Shown: piece after piece, positions 43,978-52,074 of the stretch
Numbering within the stretch: the first letter of the stretch is position 1
Layout of the letters: every line of letters begins with the position of its first letter
From: Mycobacterium sp. AZCC_0083
Lineage (GTDB): Bacteria; Actinomycetota; Actinomycetes; Mycobacteriales; Mycobacteriaceae
NCBI RefSeq assembly: GCF_014202335.1
Contig: NZ_JACHGP010000024.1
Coordinates: forward strand, 1-64,000
Direction: 5' to 3'
DNA: 64,000 nucleotides
Program-made: the position numbers and the translations under genes
The notes under the pieces: model-generated
Database searches by the model: none
Seen by the model: only the letters and a program-made list of their open reading frames with translations
What the model was told of the DNA's origin: nothing

Positions 43978-45174
43978 ATGCCGCGCACTCCCTGGACCAC
44001 GTTGCCCGACGCGGCGGAGTCGGCGCAATGGGATGCGACGGCCGCCGACGTCGCCACGGCACTGGCTGTCGATGCACTGGCCCGCGACCGTGCCAACGAG
44101 CAACCCACCGCCGAACTCAAACTCCTCAAGGAGTCAGGTCTGGTCGACCTGCTCATCCCGACCGAGTACGGCGGGCACGGCGGACATTGGAGCACCGCGC
44201 TGCGGGCGGTCCGCATACTCGCGCGCGCGGACGCGTCCATCGCGCAGATCCTGGCCTACCACTACGTCAACCACGCGGGCATCGTCTTCTTCGGGGATCC
44301 GGCTCGCTGGTCGCATTGGTTCCAGGCCTCCGCTGCCGGGAACTGGTTGTGGGGTGACTCGGTCAACCCGATCGACCCCGACCTCGCGTTGACCGCGGAC
44401 GGTCCCGGGTACCGGCTCGACGGCCGCAAGCGCTACTCCACTGGCGCGTCCACCGGGGACGTCACGCTGGTGATGGGGGCCGAGCAGGGGCGCGACCGGA
44501 TACTTGCGGTGGTCATCGATCACGAACGAGCCGGGGTGCGGTTCGTCGATGATTGGGATGCCCTAGGGCAGCGACTCTCGGCGAGTGGCTCGGTCGAGTT
44601 CGAGGGCGCCGCGGTCGCGACGTCCGACGTGCTCGGCGTCGTCGGCGAGGAACCGTATTCGACGCTGGTGACGCCGGGTATACAGCTCGCATTCGGCAAC
44701 CTCTATCTCGGCATCGCGCAGGGCGCGCTGCAGAAGGCCCGCAAGCTCACGCTGGATCGACGAGGAGCCTGGCTGCTGAGCAGCGCCGAACACTATTCTC
44801 GAGATCCCTTGGTGCAGAGGGTCTTCGGAGAGCTGGTGTCGCGGGTGGCCGCAGTCGAAGCCCTCGCCGACCACTGGAACGCCCGCTACGACCTGGTGAT
44901 CACCCGCGGCTCGGAGGTCACCGCGGCCGACCGCGCCGAGGTGGAGGTCGGCATTGCCCAACTGAAGGTGGTGTCCACCGAGACCGCCCTCGAGGTGGCT
45001 CAGCGCGTGTACGAGGTCACCGGCACCAGCTCCGTGCGCAGTGACGTCGGCCTGGATCTGTACTGGCGCAACATCCGCACCCATTCGCTGCACGACCCCA
45101 TCGACTACAAGAAGATCGAGGTTGGCGCCAACTTCCTGACCGGCGACGTGCAGCCCATCACGCTGTACACCTGA
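43978..45174 (+). CDS. DszC/SfnB-like flavin monooxygenase (acyl-CoA dehydrogenase fold)
   Basis: 398 aa from the ATG at 43978 with AAGGAG at the right distance. The fold is acyl-CoA dehydrogenase-like, but the C-terminal part (RVYEVTGTSSVRSDVGLDLYWRN, then IRTHSLHDPIDYKKIEVG, both broken motifs) ends with the DP..YK pattern of the DszC/SfnB group, which use FMNH2 and O2 to oxidise sulphur compounds or other small organics. It lies 133 bp after the ABC operon and may act on what that operon imports. No flavin reductase is next to it. Confidence 0.8.
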   Translation: MPRTPWTTLPDAAESAQWDATAADVATALAVDALARDRANEQPTAELKLLKESGLVDLLIPTEYGGHGGHWSTALRAVRILARADASIAQILAYHYVNHAGIVFFGDPARWSHWFQASAAGNWLWGDSVNPIDPDLALTADGPGYRLDGRKRYSTGASTGDVTLVMGAEQGRDRILAVVIDHERAGVRFVDDWDALGQRLSASGSVEFEGAAVATSDVLGVVGEEPYSTLVTPGIQLAFGNLYLGIAQGALQKARKLTLDRRGAWLLSSAEHYSRDPLVQRVFGELVSRVAAVEALADHWNARYDLVITRGSEVTAADRAEVEVGIAQLKVVSTETALEVAQRVYEVTGTSSVRSDVGLDLYWRNIRTHSLHDPIDYKKIEVGANFLTGDVQPITLYT

Positions 45175-45183
45175 GACTGCCGA

Positions 45184-45924
45184 TCACGACTTCGGCCCGA
45201 TGAACTCGTCGAGGCGGGCCGTGGCGGCCTTGCGGTAGATCGAGACGATGTACTTCGTCGACCGCGTCCAGGGGATTTCGAGGTGGTCGAGTGCGGCGGT
45301 GAACAGGCCGATGATGTCTTCCGACCGGTTCGAGAAGTGGTACCGGATGCTCATGACCCCGCGATCATTGGCGACGACGCGGCAGCCGTCGCTATGGATC
45401 AGGCCGCGGACGAATTCTTCGGTCTCCTCGTACATGATCGCTTCCTGCCACGGCTCGAGCCGGATCGGCCTGTTGTGCTTTCGGCCGGGGCCATGCTGAG
45501 GGAAGAGGCATGGCCAGTGTTTGGAAAAGTGCGAGACGTCTACGCAGCGGCCTTTACGCTGCACGACTGTCGCGTGTTGCTTTGGCATCAGAGCGTCGAT
45601 CGTTTCGCAGCAGCGAGCGATGATCGCGGGGTATTGCGTAGCGCAGGTGACACGGAGACGCCAGACTCGGCGTTGACGTGAGATGTAACCGTCGCCAAGG
45701 TACATCCCGAGCAAGTACGAGTACGGTGCAGCCGGAAGTTCGGTGAAGTCGTGGCTGATATCGCACCCCGATGAGCCTCCGGGCGTTCTCGGTAGGACCT
45801 GCCGTCGGCGCCGCCAATCGCGCACGGTAGTTCGCGGTATGCCCGTCTGCCGCGCGATGGCGCAGTCGTTTGTGCCCGCTGCAATGAGTAGTTGGGCCTG
45901 GTCGAACTCCTCCAAGGACCTCAT
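45184..45924 (-). CDS. HTH-LAGLIDADG homing-endonuclease-like protein
   Basis: 246 aa from MRSLEEFDQAQLL. The N-terminal 40 residues form a homeodomain-like HTH (NDCAIARQTGIPRTTVRDWRRR). The rest has two degenerate LAGLIDADG motifs, YLLGMYLGDGYIS and FVRGLIHSDGCRV, with acidic residues kept in both (GDG and SDG). Such free-standing proteins occur in many actinobacteria, and it is unclear whether they cut DNA or act as regulators. It is not inside an intron or intein. It lies 89 bp from a tRNA-Leu gene on the other strand. Confidence 0.8.
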   Translation of the reverse strand: MRSLEEFDQAQLLIAAGTNDCAIARQTGIPRTTVRDWRRRRQVLPRTPGGSSGCDISHDFTELPAAPYSYLLGMYLGDGYISRQRRVWRLRVTCATQYPAIIARCCETIDALMPKQHATVVQRKGRCVDVSHFSKHWPCLFPQHGPGRKHNRPIRLEPWQEAIMYEETEEFVRGLIHSDGCRVVANDRGVMSIRYHFSNRSEDIIGLFTAALDHLEIPWTRSTKYIVSIYRKAATARLDEFIGPKS

Positions 45925-46013
45925 TGTTTGCCCCCCGCCGTCCCGATGTCTCCAAACTAGAGACGGCCTCCGACAAATTCGGGGAGCGATCGGCGCGGTA
46001 CTATTTGGACGCT

Positions 46014-46097
46014 GCGGGCGTGATGAAATTGGAAAACATGCGGGCTTTAGGTGCCCGTGCTCGAGAGAGCTTGTGGGTTCGAGTCCCACCGCCCGCA
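46014..46097 (+). tRNA. tRNA-Leu (anticodon UAG)
   Basis: The acceptor stem GCGGGCG (46014-46020) pairs with CGCCCGC (46090-46096), followed by discriminator A. The anticodon stem CGGGC/GCCCG closes the loop TTTAGGT, giving anticodon UAG. A long variable arm (TGCTCGAGAGAGCT) and the T arm GTGGG-TTCGAGT-CCCAC are typical of class II tRNA-Leu. CCA is not encoded. It lies at the border between the transporter locus and the accessory region. Confidence 0.96.
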
Positions 46098-46146
46098 CTC
46101 ATCGCCTGGTTGGATTCGGGCGCTTTATCTCCGCGCCCCAAGTCCG

Positions 46147-47070
46147 CTAACTCAGCCGAATGTCCTCGCGGGCGATGGGGGCGGCGCAGCGGTCGCAGCT
46201 GAGCACCGGCTTGAGCTCATTGCCGCACACCGTGTGGGTCAGGTGGATGTCTGACTCATTGGGGTCGAGCCAGCGTTGACCCCAGGTGAGCATCGAGAGT
46301 GGCAGCTGATAAAGGTCGAGTCCTCGTTCAGTGAGCCGGTACTCGTGGCGAACCGGCCAATCGCCGTAGGGCGCTGCAACGAGGATCCCTTGTTCCACGA
46401 GGCGTCGAAGCCGGCCCGACAGAATGTTCGGCGCGATGGCGAGGTTTTGTTGGAAGTCGTCGAATCGGCGGGTCCCGAAGAAGGCCTCTCGAATGAGCAG
46501 GCTCGTCCAGTGATCACCCATCACGCCCAGGGTCCGGCCGATCGAACACGTTCGGTTCCGTTCCAGCAGAGACAGATTGGGTGTGCGCCGTCGTTGGCCC
46601 AGGCGGGGTGATGCGGTGAAGGGGCCGGGTCTCCAGGCAGTGACGTCGCGAGCGGAGATTACCTCCCGGCAGTCGTCGCACCGCAGTACCGCCTCGAGCG
46701 GTTGGCCGCAGCCAACGTGAATCGCCGGGGTTGGACGCGTGCGCCCCTCGAAGTACCACCGGTCGCTCCAGCGCATCGCCACCATCAAGCAGGTGAGGAA
46801 GTCGCGGCCACTCTCGGTGGGGTGGTACTCGGGCCCGGACGCCTGAGGGTGCTCGGTGAGCAGGCCTCCAGAAGTGAGTTGCCGCAGGCGCGCAATCAGG
46901 GTTGAGCGGGCGACACCGAGTCGGGCCTGGAACTGGGAGAACCGGCGAACGTCATAGAGCACCGATTCACGCATGACCAACCACGACCACGCGTCTCCAA
47001 CGACCTCGCCGGTGCGATAGATCGAATCGAGGTCGACGGCGAGGGCCTGATCTCCTCGATCGCTGCTCAT
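46147..47070 (-). CDS. Tandem HxlR-type transcriptional regulator (two HTH domains)
   Basis: 307 aa from MSSDRGDQ. Two HxlR winged-helix domains follow each other: residues about 15-130 (GDAWSWLVMRESVLYDVRRF, GVARSTLIARLRQLTSGGLL) and about 160-290 (GDHWTSLLIREAFFGTRRF, APNILSGRLRRLVEQGILV). Each ends in a Cys-rich piece (CGQPLEAVLRCDDC and CGNELKPVLSCDRC), likely zinc ribbons. The fusion would act as a covalent dimer. It is divergent from the enoyl-CoA hydratase gene, its probable target. Confidence 0.88.
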   Translation of the reverse strand: MSSDRGDQALAVDLDSIYRTGEVVGDAWSWLVMRESVLYDVRRFSQFQARLGVARSTLIARLRQLTSGGLLTEHPQASGPEYHPTESGRDFLTCLMVAMRWSDRWYFEGRTRPTPAIHVGCGQPLEAVLRCDDCREVISARDVTAWRPGPFTASPRLGQRRRTPNLSLLERNRTCSIGRTLGVMGDHWTSLLIREAFFGTRRFDDFQQNLAIAPNILSGRLRRLVEQGILVAAPYGDWPVRHEYRLTERGLDLYQLPLSMLTWGQRWLDPNESDIHLTHTVCGNELKPVLSCDRCAAPIAREDIRLS

Positions 47071-47175
47071 GGTCCGACCGATCATAGATTGTCTCTCTAA
47101 AAAAGACGCTTGCATAAGAAGACCATACTCGATAACGTCGGCCAATCGTGTCCAATCCAGATCGAGGAGTCGCAC

Positions 47176-47979
47176 ATGTCTGATCACCCGTCGCCGTCCG
47201 GCAAGCTGATCGTGAGTCGTGAGGGGCCGGTCACGACGATCACGTTGAATCGCCCGGAATGCCACAACGCGCTCGATCGTGAGGTCTCCGCTGAGCTCAA
47301 CGCCGCCGTCAAGGAGGTCTCCGTCGACCGGGATTGTCGCGTCGTGATCATTCGCGGGGCCGGCGATACCTTTTGCGCAGGCGATGACATCAAGGAGTTC
47401 AACGACTGGGGCCCTGACGATTTCATCTGGCAGGTCCGCATGTATCAGGACACCGTCAACGTGATCGACGACATGGTGCCCGTCACGATCGCCGCTGTCG
47501 ATGGCGTGTGCACTGGCGGTGGACTGGAGCTCACCCTGGTGTGTGACTTCGTGGTGGCTACCAACCGCTCACGGTGGGGCATGCCGGAGATCAACTGGGA
47601 CATCACCCCCGGCTGGGGTGGCACCGCGAAGATCGCGAAATTCGCGGGTCGTCGAAAGGCCAAGGAGTGGAACCTCATTGGCGCCATGTTCAGCGCTGCG
47701 GTCGCTGAACGCCACAACCTCATCAACCGTCTATGCGAACCGGAACTGCTCGATCACGAGGTCGACGCACTCGTCGAGGTCATGCTGGCCAAAAACCCTG
47801 CCACCCTGCAGGTCACGAAGTACTTCCTCGACAAGGGTGCCGACCTCGACCTGGCGAACAGCATGATCTTCGAAGTCGCACCGCCCCGTCAGCTCGAACG
47901 GCAAGGCATCGCCGACTTCGTCGAGAAGGGCACGCGTGACCAGCGCCGCAAGCTCGTCATGGACTTCTGGCAAGACTGA
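47176..47979 (+). CDS. Enoyl-CoA hydratase/isomerase family protein
   Basis: 267 aa from the ATG at 47176 with GAGGAG 6 nt upstream. The crotonase fold shows the oxyanion segments GAGDTFCAGDDIKEF and GVCTGGGLELTLVCDF. The usual first catalytic Glu position reads INWDITPGWGGTA, so activity may be that of an isomerase or hydratase on an unusual acyl-CoA. It likely forms a catabolic unit with the regulator across the divergent promoter. Confidence 0.9.
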   Translation: MSDHPSPSGKLIVSREGPVTTITLNRPECHNALDREVSAELNAAVKEVSVDRDCRVVIIRGAGDTFCAGDDIKEFNDWGPDDFIWQVRMYQDTVNVIDDMVPVTIAAVDGVCTGGGLELTLVCDFVVATNRSRWGMPEINWDITPGWGGTAKIAKFAGRRKAKEWNLIGAMFSAAVAERHNLINRLCEPELLDHEVDALVEVMLAKNPATLQVTKYFLDKGADLDLANSMIFEVAPPRQLERQGIADFVEKGTRDQRRKLVMDFWQD

Positions 47980-47999
47980 ACGCCTTCTCGGTCGAGCTG

Positions 48000-49052
48000 T
48001 CAGTACTGGGCGATGAGTTTCCCGGCGCGTTCGAGCAGGCTCACCGCGGCGGCGTGGAGGAGATCGCCGGTCGGTTTGTCGGCCAGTCCGGCGCAAGCGC
48101 GGGCATGGGTGCCTTCGAGGACGATGCCGAGCTTGTAACCGGCGAGGACCTGGAACCACGGCAGGGCGGTCAAGTCGCGACCGCTGACGTCCTGGTACCT
48201 CGCAATGAGCTCGTCACTAGTCGGGAATCCCGACCACGGCTCGATTGGGAGGGTCGACGCGGATCGACCGTCGCTGTCCGGCCAGGTGGCGAGCAACCAG
48301 CCCAGGTCGAGCAGCGGATCGCCGACCGTGGCCATCTCCCAGTCGACCACTGCGGCAAGCGCGGGACCTGATGGTGAGAACAGGACGTTGGCGAGGTGGA
48401 AGTCGCCGTGCACGAGTCCGGGTTGCCAGCTCGACGGTCGGTTGCGGTCCAGCCACTGGCCGACGGCGTCGACGCTGGATAGCTCTGAACCCGCGTAACC
48501 GGGAAGCTCGCGGTAGCTCTCCAGTTGCGATTGCCAACGCGCGGACTGCCTTTCGAGATAGCCTTCCCGGCGCCCCAGGTCTCCGATCCCTGCGGCATCG
48601 ACGTCCACCTTGGACATCGCCGCGGCCGCGTCCACCATGGACAAACCCATCTGATGCCGGATCGCCGGATCGTCTCGGTGTGGTGCCGGTAGCCCGCTGA
48701 CCGGATTGAATCCGTCGATGGGTTCCATCAGGTAGAACGCGCAGCCGAGGACGTCGGTGTCGACGCATGCGGCGATCAGAGCGGGATGAGGAACGGGCGA
48801 ATCGCGAAGCGCGGCGAGTACGCGGGCCTCCCGACGCATCGTCTCGTCGCTCTTGGCGCGCTTGTGGATTGGCGGGCGCCGCAGCACGTAGTCGCTCCCG
48901 TTGCGACGGAACCTGAGCAGGATGTTCTGCGTGCCACCGGTGAGTCGCTCGACGTGGGTGATGGGACCGCTGGGCAGGCCCTGCTCGTCCATCCAGGTGG
49001 CGAGCCGGTCCAGATCGACTCCCGTCTCGGCCTCTGCGGGCGTCGCGGTCAT
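48000..49052 (-). CDS. Aminoglycoside phosphotransferase-like kinase (ACAD11 N-domain type)
   Basis: 350 aa. Kinase motifs are RLTGGTQNILLRF (P-loop region), YVLRRPP (the Lys equivalent is replaced by Arg-Arg), LVHGDFHLANVLF with the catalytic Asp and VVDWEMATVGDPLLDL with the metal-binding Asp. This subfamily is not an antibiotic kinase but is paired with acyl-CoA dehydrogenases. Its ATG overlaps the stop of the dehydrogenase gene (49049-49052), so the two products are made together. Confidence 0.88.
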   Translation of the reverse strand: MTATPAEAETGVDLDRLATWMDEQGLPSGPITHVERLTGGTQNILLRFRRNGSDYVLRRPPIHKRAKSDETMRREARVLAALRDSPVPHPALIAACVDTDVLGCAFYLMEPIDGFNPVSGLPAPHRDDPAIRHQMGLSMVDAAAAMSKVDVDAAGIGDLGRREGYLERQSARWQSQLESYRELPGYAGSELSSVDAVGQWLDRNRPSSWQPGLVHGDFHLANVLFSPSGPALAAVVDWEMATVGDPLLDLGWLLATWPDSDGRSASTLPIEPWSGFPTSDELIARYQDVSGRDLTALPWFQVLAGYKLGIVLEGTHARACAGLADKPTGDLLHAAAVSLLERAGKLIAQY

Positions 49053-50362
49053 CGAGTGAGGAGAGCGGGGTCGTCGTTGCCGACGGCGTGTTCGAGCAGG
49101 TCGGCATAGCGGGCACGGGCTTCGGCGCGGCGGGTGGGCAGGTGTGCGGTGGGGAACAGGCCAGGCGCAGGGACGCGGTCGCGGAGGAGTTCGCGGGCCA
49201 GGGTGATCTTGTGCACCTCGGTCGGACCGTCGGCCAGCCCCATGACCTCTGAGGCGAGCAGCATTGCCGCAAGCGGCATTTCGGTGGACGCACCGAGTGC
49301 GCCGTGCAGGTGCAGCGCGCGCTGTGCCACGTCGTGCAGCACCTTCGGCATGGCGATTTTGACCGCAGCGATGTCCTTGCGCACGACGCGGTAGTCCTGA
49401 TGCTTGTCGATCAGCCATGCGGTGCGCAGTACGAGAAGGCGGAACTGTTCCATCTCGATCCAGCTGTCGGCGATCTTCTCCTGGGTCATCTGGAAGGTGG
49501 CCAAGGTGCCGGCCCTGGTCTGGCGGGAGACCGCACGCTCGCACATCATGTCGAACGCCTGCCGAACCAGCGCGATCGTGCGCATCGCGTGGTGGATCCG
49601 GCCGCCGCCCAGTCGGGTCTGTGCGATGGCGAAGGCCGTGCCCTCGTCGCCGAGCAGGTTCTCCGCAGGCACCCGCATGTTGTCGAACCGCAGATACGAG
49701 TGCGAGCCGTGGTGCTCGCCCTCGGTGTGCACGTTGCGCACGAACTCCAGTCCCGGCGTGCCGGCGGGCACCAGGAACATCGACATTCCTTGATGCGCAG
49801 CGACTTCGGTATTGCTCACGACCATCACGATGAAGAACGCCGCGGACGAAGCGTTCGAGGCGAACCACTTCTCGCCGTTGATCACCCACTCGTCGCCGTC
49901 GCGGGTGGCGTGGGTGCGGAAGAGCGTCGGGTCGGCCCCGGCGTGTGGTTCGGTCATCGCGTAGCAGGAGGAGATCTCGCCTGCCAGCAGCGGGCGCAGG
50001 AACCGGTCCTTTTGTGCGGGGTTGCCGAAGTGCGCGAGGATCTCGGCATTGCCCGAATCGGGAGCTTGGCAGCCGAAGATCGTTGGCGCCCAACGGGAGC
50101 GGCCGAGGATCTCGTTCATCAGTGCCAGCTTCAACTGACCGTAGCCCGGTCCACCGAGTTCGGGACCGAGGTGACACGCCCACAGTCCGCGGTCCTTGAC
50201 CTGTTGCTGCAACGGTCGCACCAGCGAGGCGACCAGCTGATCGGTCTTGTCCGCGGTGTCGCCGAGCACGTGATCCAACGGTTCGACTTCGTCCCTGACG
50301 AACGTGTCGATCCAGTCCAGTTCGCGTTGAAAGTCCGGGTCGGTCTCAAAGTCCCATGCCAC
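49049..50362 (-). CDS. Acyl-CoA dehydrogenase (ACAD10/11-like)
   Basis: 437 aa. FAD-binding motifs are CYAMTEPHAGADPT and WVINGEKWFASNA; the C-terminal helical domain has LHGALGASTEMPLAAMLL. The family pairs with a phosphotransferase-like partner. In humans the two domains are fused as ACAD10 and ACAD11, reported to break down 4-hydroxy acids by phosphorylating the hydroxyl and removing it. A similar role here is inference. It is divergent from a TetR gene. Confidence 0.9.
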   Translation of the reverse strand: MAWDFETDPDFQRELDWIDTFVRDEVEPLDHVLGDTADKTDQLVASLVRPLQQQVKDRGLWACHLGPELGGPGYGQLKLALMNEILGRSRWAPTIFGCQAPDSGNAEILAHFGNPAQKDRFLRPLLAGEISSCYAMTEPHAGADPTLFRTHATRDGDEWVINGEKWFASNASSAAFFIVMVVSNTEVAAHQGMSMFLVPAGTPGLEFVRNVHTEGEHHGSHSYLRFDNMRVPAENLLGDEGTAFAIAQTRLGGGRIHHAMRTIALVRQAFDMMCERAVSRQTRAGTLATFQMTQEKIADSWIEMEQFRLLVLRTAWLIDKHQDYRVVRKDIAAVKIAMPKVLHDVAQRALHLHGALGASTEMPLAAMLLASEVMGLADGPTEVHKITLARELLRDRVPAPGLFPTAHLPTRRAEARARYADLLEHAVGNDDPALLTR

Positions 50363-50383
50363 TGTGCGCTCCCATCGCGTGTA

Positions 50384-50416
50384 ATGCGGTCAACTTGTGA
50401 TTTAATGTGATCGCAT
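50384..50416. promoter_or_regulatory. Dyad element between ACAD operon and its TetR
   Basis: ATGCGGTCA (50384-50392) and TGATCGCAT (50408-50416) form 9-bp arms with one mismatch, 15 bp apart, in the 84-bp divergent region. It could be the operator of the TetR gene at 50447. The wide gap is unusual for one TetR dimer. Confidence 0.45.
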
Positions 50417-50446
50417 CAATCAAGCTAGCACGAGGAGGGCAGGGAA

Positions 50447-51112
50447 GTGAAAGCGTCGGTGGCCGGGCAGGACACCCGGTCGCAGCTCATCTCCGCCGCC
50501 GAGCGGCTGTTCGCGGAGCGGGGGGTCGACGGCGTGTCGCTCAACGAGATCAATCGGGATGCGGGCCAACGCAATGCCAGTGCCCTGCAGTACCACTTCT
50601 CAGACCGCGCGGGGCTGCTGAAAGCCATCATGGACAAGCACGGGCCCGACGTCGACGCGCGCCGTGACGTGTTGCTTCAGCAGTACCGCGATGCCGGGCA
50701 AGCTGACTTGCGTGCACTGGCAGCCGCGCTGGTCCTACCCGTCGCGGCGAAGCTGTCGGACCCCGACGGTGGCCGCGAGTTCCTGAGGATCTTTGCCGAA
50801 CTGGTCAATCGTCCGGACCCGCAGTTCGACGTTCTCATGAACGAGGCCATCGGCGTCGGCATCCTGACCTGGCGCGAATGCGTTGACCCCCTGCTGAGCC
50901 GGGAGTCCGTCGAGATCTTCCACACCCGCTTTGCGGCGATCCGCTTCACGCATGTCGAACTGGCCGCCCGCGCGGCCGCGCGGCCCCGCGCCGACGACCG
51001 GTTGTTCACCAGCAGGCTGATCGACTTGGTCGCGGCGGTCTTGGCGAGTCCGGTGTCGGACCAGACGACGGAATTGCTGCGCCAACGCAATACGCGCCGG
51101 CGACTCACCTGA
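50447..51112 (+). CDS. TetR-family regulator divergent from ACAD operon
   Basis: 221 aa, GTG start with GAGGAGG upstream. The HTH is AAERLFAERGVDGVSLNEI followed by DAGQRNASALQYHFSDRAGLL, which belongs to the SACE_7040/YerO-like group. The divergent position and the dyad in between suggest it represses the acyl-CoA dehydrogenase/kinase pair, probably lifted by an acyl-CoA. Confidence 0.9.
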   Translation: MKASVAGQDTRSQLISAAERLFAERGVDGVSLNEINRDAGQRNASALQYHFSDRAGLLKAIMDKHGPDVDARRDVLLQQYRDAGQADLRALAAALVLPVAAKLSDPDGGREFLRIFAELVNRPDPQFDVLMNEAIGVGILTWRECVDPLLSRESVEIFHTRFAAIRFTHVELAARAAARPRADDRLFTSRLIDLVAAVLASPVSDQTTELLRQRNTRRRLT

Positions 51113-51143
51113 CGAACGCGCCTACTCCGTCGTGCGCACAGGT

Positions 51144-51893
51144 CTAGACCTGCGCCATACCGCCGTCGACGCTCAGTTCGGCGCCGGCCACGAAGCTGCT
51201 GTCATCGGACGCCAAGAACAGTGCGGCAGCGGCGATCTCCTCGGGGCGGCCCATCCGGTTCAGCGGTATCGCCGCGGCAAACGCCGCCCTGATCGCGGCC
51301 GCGCCCTCGGGTGAGTCGGCCTGACCGTCCATGATGGGGGTGTCGATCGGGCCCGGGCTCAATGTGTTGAACCGGATGCCACGGTCGTTGAACTCGCGGG
51401 TCCACGTGCGCGCGTAGGAACGCAGCGCGGCCTTGGTGGCGCTGTAGGTGCTGTAGCCGCGAATGCCCACGTAGCCCGCGATCGAGGCGACCAGGATGAC
51501 CGAGCCGCCGTTGCGTATCAGCGGCAGCGCCTTCTGCACCGTGAACAGGGCTGCCCGGGCGTTGAGGTCGAAGGTGAGGTCGAAGTTCTCCTCGGTGATC
51601 TTTCCCAACTCCTCCGGCTCCACCCGGCCCGAGTTGACCACCAGGATGTCCAGCGCGCCCTTCTCCGAGAGAACGGTGGCGAAGAGCTTGTCCAAGTCCG
51701 CGGAGATGGTGGCGTCGCCTGCGATGGTGGTCACGCCGTCGTCGATCGACGCCTTGGCCGCGTCCAACTCACTCTGTCGGCGCCCGGTGATGAAGACGTG
51801 GGCGCCTTCTTGGACGAACCTCTGTGCGATCGCCAGTCCGATACCGCTACTGCCGCCGGTGATCACGGCGACCTTGCCATCCAGTCGTGTCAT
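51144..51893 (-). CDS. Short-chain dehydrogenase/reductase, first TTAGAC-regulon member
   Basis: 249 aa classical SDR: TGGSSGIGLA cofactor motif, NSG in place of NNAG, catalytic Ser in ILVASIAGY, and YSATK with Tyr-x-x-x-Lys. The arginine in ITGRR suggests NADP preference. A TTAGAC-N6-GTCTAA palindrome lies 80 bp upstream of the start. The substrate is unknown. Confidence 0.92.
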   Translation of the reverse strand: MTRLDGKVAVITGGSSGIGLAIAQRFVQEGAHVFITGRRQSELDAAKASIDDGVTTIAGDATISADLDKLFATVLSEKGALDILVVNSGRVEPEELGKITEENFDLTFDLNARAALFTVQKALPLIRNGGSVILVASIAGYVGIRGYSTYSATKAALRSYARTWTREFNDRGIRFNTLSPGPIDTPIMDGQADSPEGAAAIRAAFAAAIPLNRMGRPEEIAAAALFLASDDSSFVAGAELSVDGGMAQV

Positions 51894-51972
51894 CAGTTGA
51901 TCCTCCTATTTCGTGCTGTGTTGGACGGGCTCGTGCGGCGTCCGTCTTCGGTGATGGGACCGATCGCATTGA

Positions 51973-51990
51973 TTAGACCGATCTGTCTAA
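51973..51990. promoter_or_regulatory. Operator site 1 (TTAGAC-N6-GTCTAA) before the SDR gene
   Basis: TTAGACCGATCTGTCTAA has perfect 6-bp arms and a GATC centre. It lies 80 bp before the start of the SDR gene at 51144-51893. Its first 14 bases are identical, in reverse complement, to the last 14 of operator site 5 at 58841-58858. Confidence 0.75.
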
Positions 51991-52074
51991 ATCAAGATTA
52001 CTTGTACTCGCCGCTGCTGTCAACGCACGGACGCCGTACCGCCGTCTGACCATTCGCCCGCGCCCGGGTGGTTA

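Noticed and set aside
46014..46097. tRNA-Leu as an attachment site of an integrated element
   Set aside because: No integrase gene and no repeat of the tRNA 3' end was found in the window.
45925..46098. Open frame across the tRNA-Leu gene as an N-terminal extension of the LAGLIDADG-like protein
   Set aside because: The extension is the antisense translation of the tRNA, a common artefact; the start at 45924 gives a normal protein.
48000..50183. A 727-aa reading frame covering the kinase and the antisense/alternate frame of the acyl-CoA dehydrogenase
   Set aside because: Only the part from 49052 downward has kinase motifs; the upstream part is a shadow of the dehydrogenase gene, which is well supported in its own frame.
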